Under the pieces are notes generated by a model. It had not been told where the DNA came from and did not search any database. It worked only from the letters and a program-made list of their open reading frames with translations. The translations under genes and the position numbers were made by a program. DNA of 58,877 nucleotides from Elusimicrobia bacterium GWF2_62_30 (GTDB lineage: Bacteria; Elusimicrobiota; Elusimicrobia; Elusimicrobiales; UBA9959). The DNA lies in contig MGUK01000058.1 of NCBI GenBank assembly GCA_001799995.1, positions 1-58,877 on the forward strand. Reading direction: 5' to 3'. Of the stretch, positions 1-8,206 are shown in pieces (positions within the stretch are counted from its first letter, which is position 1; each line of letters opens with the position of its first letter).

Positions 1-568
1 ATTTCACCAGCCCGGTAAACACGAGGCCCAGGATTATGTACATCCCGTAGGGCAGGTGCTTCTCGTAGTTCTCCAGCCAGCGCCCCTTGAGCAGGCCCAG
101 CGCTATCTGGCTGCCGTCGAGCGGGTAGACCGGGATAAGGTTGAAGAAAGCCAGCGCCAGGTTTATCACCACCGCGAAACCGGCCGCGCGCAGCAGCGTC
201 AGCGCGATATCGCCTCCGACAAAACCCAGCATAAGCAGCTTGAAAACGATGCCAGCCAGGATGGCGAGGAAAATATTGGAGAGCGGCCCGCTGAAGGCGA
301 CAATGGCCATATCGGTGCGCGGGCGGCGCAGGTTGTACGGGTTCACCGGCACCGGCTTGGCCCAGCCTATGGTCGGGAAATTCATAAGGGCGCAGGCTAT
401 CGGCATGATCACGGTGCCTACCGGGTCGATATGCGGCAGCGGGTTGAAAGTCAGCCGGCCGGACAGATACGCGGTGTCGTCCCCGTGCCGGTAAGCGGCA
501 AAGCCATGGGCGAACTCGTGAAAAATCACGGAAAAAAACAATACCGGGACCTGAAGTATCCAGTCCAT
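1..568 (-). CDS. Site-2 protease family (M50) membrane metalloprotease, 3' end outside window
   Basis: This is a polytopic membrane zinc protease of the M50 site-2 protease family, which cleaves substrates within the membrane. Seen: the frame opens with ATG at 568-566 and runs open to the window edge (189 codons visible). The zinc motif HEFAH lies at residues 17-21 inside the first hydrophobic segment. A downstream NLIPVYPLDGSQ stretch matches the family's conserved NPxxxxPLDG motif carrying the third zinc ligand. Long hydrophobic stretches surround both motifs. The short N-terminus before HExxH matches the compact 'rhomboid-like' S2P subgroup. It is divergent from the nucleotide-sugar dehydrogenase gene at 666. 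There is no Shine-Dalgarno sequence before the start; instead TATAAT sits 8 bases upstream, suggesting a leaderless message. The C-terminal end is missing only because the window ends. Confidence 0.9.
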   Translation of the reverse strand, partial: MDWILQVPVLFFSVIFHEFAHGFAAYRHGDDTAYLSGRLTFNPLPHIDPVGTVIMPIACALMNFPTIGWAKPVPVNPYNLRRPRTDMAIVAFSGPLSNIFLAILAGIVFKLLMLGFVGGDIALTLLRAAGFAVVINLALAFFNLIPVYPLDGSQIALGLLKGRWLENYEKHLPYGMYIILGLVFTGLVK

Positions 569-576
569 AGAATGTA

Positions 577-582
577 ATTATA
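577..582 (-). promoter_or_regulatory. -10 hexamer 8 bases upstream of the M50 protease start
   Basis: On the minus strand a consensus TATAAT lies at 582-577, with only 8 bases between it and the ATG at 568. A transcript from it would start within one or two bases of the start codon. No good -35 hexamer is seen at 16-18 bases. Confidence 0.45.
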
Positions 583-633
583 TTAATATATCCGCTTCCA
601 AAGGAAGCGCGGTCCGCGCAAACTGTTTTTTAG

Positions 634-639
634 TATAAT
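634..639 (+). promoter_or_regulatory. -10 hexamer for the UDP-sugar dehydrogenase/histidine kinase pair
   Basis: A consensus TATAAT at 634-639 would place transcription start near 646, giving a leader of about 20 bases that contains a GGAAGG/GGGG purine stretch before the ATG at 666. The -35 region is not recognisable. Confidence 0.4.
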
Positions 640-665
640 TTCTGGAAGGCGGGGACCCCTATTTC

Positions 666-1964
666 ATGAACAAGCTGAAAGAACTTATTGCCGGAAAGCG
701 CGCGAAGATAGGCATTATCGGGCTGGGCTATGTCGGCCTGCCGCTGGCGGTGGAATTCGCCAGGGAAGGCCTTGAGACCACCGGGTTCGAGGTGGACAAG
801 GCGAAAGTCTCCGATATTGCGAAGGGCCTCTCCTACATAGCCGACGTGCCGCAGGCCGAAGTGCGCGAATTCACCCGCGCGGGCAAGCTCAAAGCCACCC
901 TGGATTTCTCCCTGCTCCGGAAGATGGACGCAATAATAGTCTGCGTCCCCACCCCGCTGCGCAAAAGCAAGGACCCGGACGTTTCCTATATAGTCAGCTC
1001 CGTGGGCGAGATCGCCCGGCGCCTGCGCAAAGGCCAGCTGGTAGTGCTCGAGAGCACCACCTATCCCGGCACTACCAAGGAACTGGTAAAGCCGATGCTG
1101 GAAAAGACCGGTCTGAAGGCCGGCAAAGATTTTTTCCTCGCTTTCTCCCCGGAGCGGGTGGATCCCGGCAACCCGAAATACGGCATCAAGAACACGCCCA
1201 AGGTAGTCGGCGGCATCACCCCGGCCTGCACCAGGCTGGCCGGCCTTCTTTATGCGCAGGCCATAGACAAGGTGCTGGAGGTTTCCGACACCGAGACCGC
1301 CGAACTGGTCAAGCTCCTTGAGAACACCTTCCGCGCCGTCAACATCGGCATGATGAACGAGATGGCGCTGATGTGCCATAAGCTGGGCCTGGACGTGTGG
1401 GAAGTGATCGGCGCCGCCGCCTCCAAGCCTTTCGGCTTCATGCCGTTCTACCCCGGACCCGGGATAGGCGGCCACTGCATCCCGCTGGACCCGCATTATC
1501 TGGGCTGGAAGATGAAGACCCTGAATTTCGAGCCGCGCTTCATCGAACTGGCCGGCGTGATAAACTCCTCCATGCCCGAGCACGTGGTAAGCAGGCTGGG
1601 CGAGATACTCAACACCCGCGGCAGAACGATGAAAGGCGCCAGGCTGCTGATGATAGGCATGACCTACAAGCCGGACATCTCCGACCCGCGCGAGTCGCCG
1701 GCCAAGGACGTTTTTCTGCTGCTGGAACATACCGGCGCCCGCGTGGAGTATTACGACCCCTACGTGAAGGCCATGGAAATAGAAGGCAGGACGCACAGGC
1801 ATTGCGCCGGCGCGCTGAAAAAACTAAAGACTTACGACTGCGTGCTGATCATCACGCCCCACTCCTGCATTGACTACCGCGCGCTGGCCGGGAAAGCGCG
1901 CCTGGTCTTCGATACCCGCAACGCCACGCGCGGCCTTAAAAGGAAGAATATTTTCCGCTTATGA
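666..1964 (+). CDS. wbpA: Nucleotide-sugar dehydrogenase, UDP-N-acetylglucosamine 6-dehydrogenase type
   Basis: This enzyme is an NAD-dependent four-electron oxidase that turns a UDP-hexose C6 alcohol into a carboxylate, supplying uronic acids for surface polysaccharide. Seen: 432 residues; an N-terminal Rossmann motif GLGYVG at 19-24; the catalytic-cysteine motif GGHCIPLDPHYL with Cys at residue 271; and a C-terminal UDP-binding domain with the conserved KPDISDPRESPA stretch. The 'GHCIPLDPHYL' form is typical of the WbpA/VipA branch (UDP-GlcNAc or UDP-GalNAc) rather than the UDP-glucose dehydrogenase branch (GGxCFPKD), so the substrate assignment is an inference from family. Its stop overlaps the start of the histidine kinase gene (ATGA). 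No other polysaccharide gene adjoins it. Confidence 0.85.
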   Translation: MNKLKELIAGKRAKIGIIGLGYVGLPLAVEFAREGLETTGFEVDKAKVSDIAKGLSYIADVPQAEVREFTRAGKLKATLDFSLLRKMDAIIVCVPTPLRKSKDPDVSYIVSSVGEIARRLRKGQLVVLESTTYPGTTKELVKPMLEKTGLKAGKDFFLAFSPERVDPGNPKYGIKNTPKVVGGITPACTRLAGLLYAQAIDKVLEVSDTETAELVKLLENTFRAVNIGMMNEMALMCHKLGLDVWEVIGAAASKPFGFMPFYPGPGIGGHCIPLDPHYLGWKMKTLNFEPRFIELAGVINSSMPEHVVSRLGEILNTRGRTMKGARLLMIGMTYKPDISDPRESPAKDVFLLLEHTGARVEYYDPYVKAMEIEGRTHRHCAGALKKLKTYDCVLIITPHSCIDYRALAGKARLVFDTRNATRGLKRKNIFRL

Positions 1965-3859
1965 CAGATTCACCGGATTCCAAGCTGCTCTGGCTGAATT
2001 TCCTCAAGGCCTTTACCCGGGCCCTGGTACAGATAAACCTGTACAAGCCGGACCACCCGCAGGTAAAGCAGGCCCTGGAGGACGGCAGGGCCACGCTGGA
2101 GCGGCTGGCCGACCTTGAGAACGGCGATTTTTCGCTGACCATGGACCACGACAAGCTGTTGGCCAACGGCTCCCCCCTGCTCACGGTCGATAAACTTCCC
2201 AACTCGCTGAAGAACCTTTTCTCCAGGTTCCACATCCATACCATCACCTTCCTTAAAGGGTCGTCGGCCGACGACCTGCTGGCCCTCTGCCAGATGCAGG
2301 CCTTCAAGGGCGCCGGGAAAGATTTCCTGCGGGAACGCGGGGTGGAAAAGATAACCCTCGACGAGGACGTCTACGCCAGGATAGACCCGTCAACTACGCA
2401 GCCGCCGTCCGCCGGCCCCGCCGGGGCGGGAACCGGAACGGGAACAGGTAACGGGACCGGCGCCGGGACGGGGGACGGCGCGGGAGCAGGCGCGGGAACC
2501 GGGGCGGGAACGGGGACCGGGACGGCGATAGCGGACTCTATTACCGGGCAGGAGCTTGAAACGGCCCTTTCCACCGTAGTAAGCCGCGCCACCCCCAACC
2601 CGGAAGAGCAGCAGAGCATCATGCAGATCCTCACGCGCAAGTTCAAGGAGCAGCTTGAAGCGGAAGTGACCCGCGCCCTGGAGGGCGTCCGCCGGGAAAA
2701 GAAAAAGATAGAGAACGACATGGTCCGCACGGAATCCGTGATGACCAGCATGGCTGAAGGTGTGGTGGTGGTGGACAAGAACGGCAGCATCCTGATGATG
2801 AACCCGCAGGCCGAGGCCATCTCGGGCAGGCCGCTTTCGGAACTTTCAGGCAAGAAGATCTTCGATCTCACCAACCTGGAGAACCAGGTAGTCTCGCTGG
2901 CCAAAGAGATCAGGTCCGAGAACAAGGACGACATTTCCAAGGACGTGAGCCTGGCCGGCTCCCCGGCCCTCGCGGACACGGTAAAGAAAGCCACCGCCGT
3001 CATCCAGAACGAGGAAGGCAAGATCGTAGGTTCCGTCTCCATCCCCACCGACGCGGTCAAGCTCAAGCAGATAGAGCAGCTGCAGCAGGATTTCATCTCC
3101 AACATGACGCACGAACTGCGCTCGCCGCTGACCTCCATAAAGGCGGCCCTCGAGATCATGAGCCGCGAGGCCCCGCCCGCCAAGCCCGGCGAGTCTTCGC
3201 GCAACGTCCTCAACACGGCCATCCGCAATACCGAGCGGCTCAATTCCATCATCACGGACATCCTGGATTTCTCCAAGCTGCAGTCGGGCAAACTCGTCTT
3301 CCACCAGGCGAACACCCCGGCGGAAGAGATAGCGCAGGAAGCCGCGGAGGCCATGAAGGCCTGGGCGATGACCAAGAGCCTGAACCTGGCGGTCAACAGC
3401 GAGCTCGGCGTCCCGGCCGTGTACGCCGACAGGCGCCGCACCGTGCAGGTCCTGATAAACCTTATCTCCAACGCCATCAAGTTCACGCCGGTTGGCGGCA
3501 CCATACAGGTAGCGGTGGACGCGGGCAAGGAGTCCCTGGCGAATTTCGTCTTTTTTTCCGTCAAGGACTCCGGCTGCGGGATAAAGAAAGAGGAACAGGC
3601 CAAGATCTTCGAGAAGTTCGTGCAAGTGGCCTCGGGAGAAAAGATCGGCGGCACCGGGTTGGGGCTGGCCATCACCAAAGCGATGGTCATCATGCAGGGC
3701 GGCAAGATAACCGTGGACAGCAGCCCCGGGCAGGGCTCCACCTTCCGGGTCGCCATGCCGGCCTACAGAGGCCAGGGCGAGCAGCCGGTCTTCGAGGCGG
3801 CGCCCGAAGTAAAAGCGCCGCCCAGGCCGTGGTGGAAAAAGATCCTGGGCCTTTCCTGA
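1961..3859 (+). CDS. Cytosolic PAS-domain sensor histidine kinase with glycine/threonine-rich linker
   Basis: This is a two-component sensor kinase of 632 residues. Seen, in order: an N-terminal region (about 1-145) with a YKPDHPQV motif, of the kind found at the N-terminus of many signalling proteins with an unnamed sensory domain; a linker of almost pure Gly, Thr and Ala (about 150-187, encoded by a GGNACNGG-like microsatellite at 2405-2525); a helical coiled-coil stretch; a PAS domain (about 262-330); a HisKA dimerisation domain with the phospho-acceptor His at residue 384 (motif THELRSPL); and a HATPase domain with an N-box (NLISNAIKF), DSGCGI and GGTGLGLAI. There is no signal peptide or membrane segment, so it should sense a cytoplasmic cue. 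No response regulator is adjacent. It overlaps the dehydrogenase by 4 bases and is followed by a hairpin terminator. Confidence 0.9.
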   Translation: MTDSPDSKLLWLNFLKAFTRALVQINLYKPDHPQVKQALEDGRATLERLADLENGDFSLTMDHDKLLANGSPLLTVDKLPNSLKNLFSRFHIHTITFLKGSSADDLLALCQMQAFKGAGKDFLRERGVEKITLDEDVYARIDPSTTQPPSAGPAGAGTGTGTGNGTGAGTGDGAGAGAGTGAGTGTGTAIADSITGQELETALSTVVSRATPNPEEQQSIMQILTRKFKEQLEAEVTRALEGVRREKKKIENDMVRTESVMTSMAEGVVVVDKNGSILMMNPQAEAISGRPLSELSGKKIFDLTNLENQVVSLAKEIRSENKDDISKDVSLAGSPALADTVKKATAVIQNEEGKIVGSVSIPTDAVKLKQIEQLQQDFISNMTHELRSPLTSIKAALEIMSREAPPAKPGESSRNVLNTAIRNTERLNSIITDILDFSKLQSGKLVFHQANTPAEEIAQEAAEAMKAWAMTKSLNLAVNSELGVPAVYADRRRTVQVLINLISNAIKFTPVGGTIQVAVDAGKESLANFVFFSVKDSGCGIKKEEQAKIFEKFVQVASGEKIGGTGLGLAITKAMVIMQGGKITVDSSPGQGSTFRVAMPAYRGQGEQPVFEAAPEVKAPPRPWWKKILGLS

Positions 3860-3878
3860 CAATTCCGCATAAGCCGCC

Positions 3879-3912
3879 CCCGGCCGCCGGCGTTTCCGGC
3901 GGCCGCTGTTTT
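3879..3912 (+). terminator. Rho-independent terminator after the histidine kinase
   Basis: A 9-bp GC stem (3881-3889 with 3897-3905) has a 7-base loop and is followed by a T-containing tail (CTGTTTTA). Confidence 0.6.
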
Positions 3913-3951
3913 ACCCCCATCGTCAAAATAAGCTAATCTTATATACTCACC

Positions 3952-5541
3952 ATGAACGAGATCGCCAGGCGCCGCACTTTCGCAATAATTTCCCATCCCG
4001 ACGCGGGCAAGACCACGCTTACGGAAAAGCTGCTGCTTTACGGCGGAGCCCTGCACCTGGCCGGCACCGTGACCGCGCGCAAGAACCAGCGCGCCACCGC
4101 CTCGGACTGGATGGAACTTGAGAAGAAGCGCGGCATCTCCATCAGCTCCACCGTGCTGCAGTTCGACTACGCCGGCTACCGCATCAACCTGCTGGACACC
4201 CCCGGGCATAAGGATTTCTCCGAGGACACGTACCGCGTGCTGACGGCCGTCGACGCCGCCGTCATGGTCATCGACGCCGGCAAAGGCATAGAGACCCAGA
4301 CGCTCAAGCTCTTTGAGGTCTGCCGCCGCCGCCACATCCCCATTTTCACGTTCATGAACAAGCTCGACCGCCCGGCGCGCGAGCCGCTGGAGCTGATAGA
4401 CGAGCTGGAAAAGGTGCTGGGCCTCAAGCCCTTCCCGGTGAACTGGCCGATGGGCAACGGGCCCGACTTCCGCGGGGTTTACGACCGTCTCTCGCGCCAG
4501 GCGCATATGTTCGAGCGCACCCCCGGCGGCGCCTACAAGGCCCCGGTGGAAATGGCCGGCATCAGCGACCCGCGCATCCGCGAAAAGATGGATTCGGTCA
4601 GCTACGCCAATTTCATAGAAGAGGTGGGGATGCTGGACCTGGCCGGCACGGAATATTCGGAGGACGAGGTCCTGGCGGGCGAGACCACCCCGGTGTTCTT
4701 CGGCAGCGCGGTCAACAATTTCGGCATCCAGATGATGCTCGACGGCTTCGTGGAGCGCTCGGCGCCCCCGTCCGCCCACGAATCCTCCATCGGCGCCATC
4801 GCGCCGGAGCTGCCGGCTTTCTCGGGCTTCATCTTCAAGATCCAGGGCAACATGAACCCGCGCCACCGCGACAAAGTCGCCTTCGTGCGGGTCTGCTCCG
4901 GCAAGTTCACGCGCGACATGACGGTGCACCACTCCGGCACCGGCAAGAAGATCCGCCTTTCCAACTCCAACAAACTGTTCGGGCAGGAGCGCGAGACGGT
5001 GGACGAGGCCTGGCCCGGGGACATAGTGGGGCTGGTGGGCCACCAGGAGTTCAAGATCGGCGACACGCTGACGGAGAACCCGGCCATAGTTTTCGACGAG
5101 ATCCCGCGCTTCCCGCCGGAATGCTTCACCTATCTCTACAACCCCGTCCCGTCCAAATCCAAGCCTTTCAAGACCGGCCTCGAGCAGCTCATGCTCGAAG
5201 GCGTGGTGCAGCAGTTCTCGGTCAAGGACGCGCCCAGCTCCGCCATGCTGCTGGCCGCGGTCGGCCCGCTGCAGTTCGAGGTGACGCAGTACAGGCTGGA
5301 AGCCGAATACGGCGTGCAGTCGCGGCCGGAGCCGGCGCCGTGGCAGTTCGTGCGCTGGCTGGACGCCGAAGGTTCGGCCGTCCTTTCCGAAGGGACGGTG
5401 CACCTGGGCGACAACGTCAGGCTGGGCGCGGACCCGGCCGGGAAACCGGTGATCTTTTTCCCCACCCCCTGGGCCCTTAGATACTTCGGGGACACCAATA
5501 AGAAGATAAAACTCTACGAACTCCCGCCGCCGCTGATATAG
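3952..5541 (+). CDS. prfC: Peptide chain release factor 3
   Basis: RF3 is a translational GTPase that recycles RF1/RF2 from the ribosome after peptide release. Seen: 529 residues, the normal RF3 length; a P-loop HPDAGKTT at 15-22; the switch II DTPGHKDFSEDTYR motif; NKLD for guanine specificity; and the RF3-characteristic N-terminal RRRTFAIISHPDAGKTTLTE and KKRGISISSTV switch I region. The start at 3952 has no Shine-Dalgarno sequence. The 15 bases before it are AT-rich (TTATATACT), consistent with a -10 element immediately upstream and a very short leader. It converges on the phospholipase-D-like gene across a bidirectional terminator. Confidence 0.95.
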   Translation: MNEIARRRTFAIISHPDAGKTTLTEKLLLYGGALHLAGTVTARKNQRATASDWMELEKKRGISISSTVLQFDYAGYRINLLDTPGHKDFSEDTYRVLTAVDAAVMVIDAGKGIETQTLKLFEVCRRRHIPIFTFMNKLDRPAREPLELIDELEKVLGLKPFPVNWPMGNGPDFRGVYDRLSRQAHMFERTPGGAYKAPVEMAGISDPRIREKMDSVSYANFIEEVGMLDLAGTEYSEDEVLAGETTPVFFGSAVNNFGIQMMLDGFVERSAPPSAHESSIGAIAPELPAFSGFIFKIQGNMNPRHRDKVAFVRVCSGKFTRDMTVHHSGTGKKIRLSNSNKLFGQERETVDEAWPGDIVGLVGHQEFKIGDTLTENPAIVFDEIPRFPPECFTYLYNPVPSKSKPFKTGLEQLMLEGVVQQFSVKDAPSSAMLLAAVGPLQFEVTQYRLEAEYGVQSRPEPAPWQFVRWLDAEGSAVLSEGTVHLGDNVRLGADPAGKPVIFFPTPWALRYFGDTNKKIKLYELPPPLI

Positions 5542-5560
5542 CGCGGGGGCGCAAATAAAA

Positions 5561-5590
5561 AAGGCCGGGAAGTCTCCCGGCCTTTTTTTT
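5561..5590. terminator. Bidirectional terminator between prfC and the PLD-like gene
   Basis: Inverted repeat AAGGCCGGGA / TCCCGGCCTT with an A-run on the left and T8 on the right. It serves prfC on the plus strand and the gene at 5602-6804 on the minus strand. Confidence 0.85.
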
Positions 5591-5601
5591 CGCCCCGCTT
5601 T

Positions 5602-6804
5602 CTACCCTTTCTTAACGGGCTGGTAGTCCATCAGCGGGTCCACCGGCTGAACGTAGGGTCCGTCCCAGGTTTTGGCGAAGATATCCTCGAGCACCGCGGC
5701 CCCCGCCGCGCCTTTTATCAGCACGGCCGCGCCGCGGGTGTTATGGAAATAGCCCGGCCCCCAGTTCGAGGTGCTCACGAAAGAAGCCTCCCCGTCCGCC
5801 GTCAGGTATTTGCAGTGCTCCACCCGGGCGAAAGGTATGAACCCGGCGCTGCTCTGCGGGATAACGGAGATCTTAACGCTGATATTGTCGGTCTTCGCCA
5901 GCGCCTTAATGTCCCTGTCCGCTTTGCCGCCCATGGCCCAGTCGGCAAAGACCAGTTCTACTTTCACCCCGCGCGCCGCCGCCAGCCTGAAGGCGGAATC
6001 CAGCTCCGCCCAGCGCTTGGAGCCGTACTCGGACAGCGCATAGGTCATGACCTGCCCGCGCACCGTCTTCTTCGCCTCCCGTATCAGGGCCAGCAGCCTG
6101 TCCAGCTCCGCGTCGAAGCCTTTCGGGATGGCGCCGGCCGGACCGAAGGCCAGGCTGTACGTGACCGCGGCGCCGTTGAGGGAGGCGGCTTCCGGGGCCT
6201 TGGCGGTAATGGCGCCTTTGGCTTTTTTAGAGAACAGTTTTTTGGGGTCAGCTCCTCCGGCCAGTTCCCAGTCGGCCTCGAAAATACGGCCGAAATCCGC
6301 GGCCGCGCCGGCGCTCTTTATGCGCAGGCCCACCTCGTGGATCTGCACCAGCGAGCGCCAGTCGAAATTCTGGCTGCCCATGAACACCTCTTTCCCGTCC
6401 GCTATGAAGAATTTCGCGTGCTGCACGCCCCCCACGGCTTTCTTGAAATTCACCGTGCGCGTTTTTACGCCGGCTTCGGCGAGCCGCGGCAGGACCTTGG
6501 AACTTTCCTTCATCATCACCGAATCCACCAGGAACCGCACCTTCACGCCGCGTTTAACGGCGGCTTCCACGGCGGCGAGCACCGGCTCCAGGGCCTGTCC
6601 TTCCTCGTGGGCGATATAGAACTGCTCGAAGTCCAGCGTCTTCGAAGAGGAACTTATCATTTCCAGCCACACGGCCTGGGGCCGGGCCGTTAAGGAAGAG
6701 CCGTAAACGGTCTCCGCCGGCACGCTCTCCACGAACTGCAGCTCGGCCGCTTGCAGCGGAAGCGCCGCCGCCGCCAGTATTGCCGCTAAAAATATTCTAT
6801 TCAT
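5602..6804 (-). CDS. Secreted phospholipase-D-like protein with two HKD motifs
   Basis: This is a predicted phosphodiesterase of the PLD superfamily exported to the periplasm or surface. Seen: 400 residues; an N-terminal signal peptide (MNRIFLAAILAAAALPLQAA); and two complete HxKxxxxD motifs, H129-K131-D136 followed by GSQN and H330-K332-D337 followed by STSN. These two half-sites form one active site in bacterial PLD, cardiolipin-synthase-like and nuclease members. The duplication and the N/S after each motif are typical. The substrate (phospholipid or nucleic acid) cannot be read from sequence. It is the last gene of the long minus-strand run, 14 bases after the DMT exporter, and may be cotranscribed with the peptide cassette. 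Confidence 0.8.
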   Translation of the reverse strand: MNRIFLAAILAAAALPLQAAELQFVESVPAETVYGSSLTARPQAVWLEMISSSSKTLDFEQFYIAHEEGQALEPVLAAVEAAVKRGVKVRFLVDSVMMKESSKVLPRLAEAGVKTRTVNFKKAVGGVQHAKFFIADGKEVFMGSQNFDWRSLVQIHEVGLRIKSAGAAADFGRIFEADWELAGGADPKKLFSKKAKGAITAKAPEAASLNGAAVTYSLAFGPAGAIPKGFDAELDRLLALIREAKKTVRGQVMTYALSEYGSKRWAELDSAFRLAAARGVKVELVFADWAMGGKADRDIKALAKTDNISVKISVIPQSSAGFIPFARVEHCKYLTADGEASFVSTSNWGPGYFHNTRGAAVLIKGAAGAAVLEDIFAKTWDGPYVQPVDPLMDYQPVKKG

Positions 6805-6818
6805 AAAGTTCTCCCCGT

Positions 6819-7718
6819 CTAGACCGGCAGCACTTCTTTCCTGAGCGCGCGCCGGAAATTAAATTTGGCCAGCTCGCCGATTATCATGCCGGAAACTATC
6901 AGCAGGCCGCCCGCCGCTTTTATCATTATAAACTCTTCGCCGCCCAGCGTCCAGGCGAAGATAGCTGCGAAGACCGGCTCGAGCGTGAAGATTATCCCCA
7001 CCTTGAACGGCTCGGAATGCTTCTGGGCGAGCATCTGGATGAAGAACGCCGTAAGCGTGGGAAAGACCGCCAGGAAAACTATCACGCTCCAGCCGTTCAG
7101 GCCCGCTACGGCGAAGGGCGCCCCCTTCAGGAACGCGAGGCTGAAAGAGATGGCGGAGACCATCCAGAACTGGTGGAAAGCCAGCAGCACGGTGTCCGCC
7201 TCGGCCTTCACGTATTTGTCGGTAATGATCAGGTGCACGGAGTAGGCGGCAGCCGCCACCAGCGTAAGCGCGTCGCCCACGTTGAAGCCGCTCACGCCCC
7301 CGGTTAGCAGCCACATGCCGGCGATGGCCAGCACCGCCGAGACGCCCTGCAGCTTAGTGGGCTTCTCGCGCCGGAACAGGTACATGAACACCGGGATGAA
7401 AATTATGAACAGGCCGGTGATGAAGCCGGAATTGGAGGCGGAGGTGTAAAGCAGGCCGGTGGTCTGCGTGAGGTACAGGGTGGTGAGGAAAAGCGACAGG
7501 AAGAAGCCCTCCAGCATGAAGCGCGCCTTGTCCCGGCGCTTGAGCACCCAGGGCAGCAGCAGCGCGGCGGAAATGGCGAAGCGTATCCCCACCATCACCA
7601 CCGGGTCCACGGAGGCGAGCGCCCCCTTGGTGACTATGAACGTGGACCCCCAGATGGCGGCGCAGTAGATCAGGCCCAGATCGGAGAACAGTTTCTTTTT
7701 CTTAGCGGCTTCGTCCAT
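6819..7718 (-). CDS. EamA/DMT-family transporter (10-TM)
   Basis: This is an inner-membrane drug/metabolite transporter family protein of 299 residues. Seen: about ten hydrophobic segments in two EamA repeats, with the family's WGSTFIVTKGAL start and a second-repeat sequence around FTLEPVFAAIFAWTLGGE. The substrate is not predictable; members export amino acids, metabolites or small peptides. It begins 4 bases after the S26 peptidase stop codon and so is probably cotranscribed with the PqqD/peptide cassette, which makes it a candidate exporter for that product (inference). Because DMT genes are common passengers, the link is only positional. Confidence 0.85.
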   Translation of the reverse strand: MDEAAKKKKLFSDLGLIYCAAIWGSTFIVTKGALASVDPVVMVGIRFAISAALLLPWVLKRRDKARFMLEGFFLSLFLTTLYLTQTTGLLYTSASNSGFITGLFIIFIPVFMYLFRREKPTKLQGVSAVLAIAGMWLLTGGVSGFNVGDALTLVAAAAYSVHLIITDKYVKAEADTVLLAFHQFWMVSAISFSLAFLKGAPFAVAGLNGWSVIVFLAVFPTLTAFFIQMLAQKHSEPFKVGIIFTLEPVFAAIFAWTLGGEEFIMIKAAGGLLIVSGMIIGELAKFNFRRALRKEVLPV

Positions 7719-7722
7719 AGTT

Positions 7723-8046
7723 TCAGGCCCGGCGGCAGCGCAGCAGCCTTCCCAGAATATTATAAGCGAGCCCCACAGGCCATTTTTTAAGCGGGTTGCG
7801 GGAGAGCACGCGCCCTTTCACCCCGGCCCAGGGCACGCGGTGCGGCTCGAGCAGGCCCGCGTCGTCGCCGATAAGGGGCCCTGCGCTGTCCGCGGCAACC
7901 ACCCTGTGCAGCAGGAGGCCGTCCCCATGTGAATATACCACGCAGTCACCGGGACGCACCGCAGCCCCGCTTTGGATCAGGACTATCTCTCCCGCCCGGA
8001 AAAGCGGCAGCATGCTGCTGCCTTCCAGTTTTACGGCCTGTATCAT
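7723..8046 (-). CDS. S24/S26-family signal-peptidase-like serine protease (small, S26B-type)
   Basis: This is a compact signal peptidase I-like protein of 107 residues. Seen: the nucleophile motif GSSMLP (Ser11); the GDCVVY strand; LLLHRVV with His47, in the position where the SipW/Sec11 (S26B) subgroup uses His instead of Lys; and a GDD segment at 60-62 that fits the family's acidic box. No clear N-terminal membrane anchor precedes the Ser, unlike housekeeping LepB, so it may act in the cytoplasm or be peripherally bound by its C-terminal hydrophobic stretch. It lies 22 bases after the 45-residue peptide gene. In context it is a candidate leader protease for that peptide (inference). Confidence 0.75.
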   Translation of the reverse strand: MIQAVKLEGSSMLPLFRAGEIVLIQSGAAVRPGDCVVYSHGDGLLLHRVVAADSAGPLIGDDAGLLEPHRVPWAGVKGRVLSRNPLKKWPVGLAYNILGRLLRCRRA

Positions 8047-8068
8047 CGGTATTTTCTCCGCAAGGCGG

Positions 8069-8206
8069 TCAGGAGAATTTTTTAATCGACTTGCAGGCCA
8101 GCTGGCCGGTAGGCCCGGCTATGCATTTGCCGCAGGCCAGCGCGGCGGTCTCGAACACTTTTTCGCTCTTTATGGCGGGTTTCGAATATGGTTTTTTCTT
8201 TTTCAT
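8069..8206 (-). CDS. 45-residue RiPP-like precursor peptide with three cysteines and C-terminal Ser
   Basis: This small gene has an ATG at 8206-8204 overlapping the PqqD stop codon (ATGA) and a TGA at 8071-8069. Its product begins MKKKKPYSKPAIKSEKVFET and continues AALACGKC, with a third Cys at 38 and the end KSIKKFS. Seen: Tyr7-x-x-Pro10-x-Ile12 matches the YxxPxL leader motif that PqqD-like/RRE proteins bind in lasso-peptide systems. Thr20 is followed by a Gly/Ala/Cys-containing stretch. Cys occupy 25, 28 and 38, there is no Asp or Glu after Glu19, and the last residue is Ser. The lack of an acidic residue in the putative core argues against a lasso ring. It lies between PqqD and an S26 peptidase with translational coupling. 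Calling it a modified-peptide precursor is an inference, but the leader match and context are strong. Confidence 0.75.
   Translation of the reverse strand: MKKKKPYSKPAIKSEKVFETAALACGKCIAGPTGQLACKSIKKFS

Noticed and set aside
3763-5403. A 546-codon minus-strand frame opposite prfC
   Set aside because: Same GC-bias shadow effect; prfC has complete RF3 motifs in the plus frame.
5602-6804. Cardiolipin synthase
   Set aside because: It has two HKD motifs but also a cleavable signal peptide and lacks the N-terminal membrane helices of Cls; a generic secreted PLD-like call is safer.
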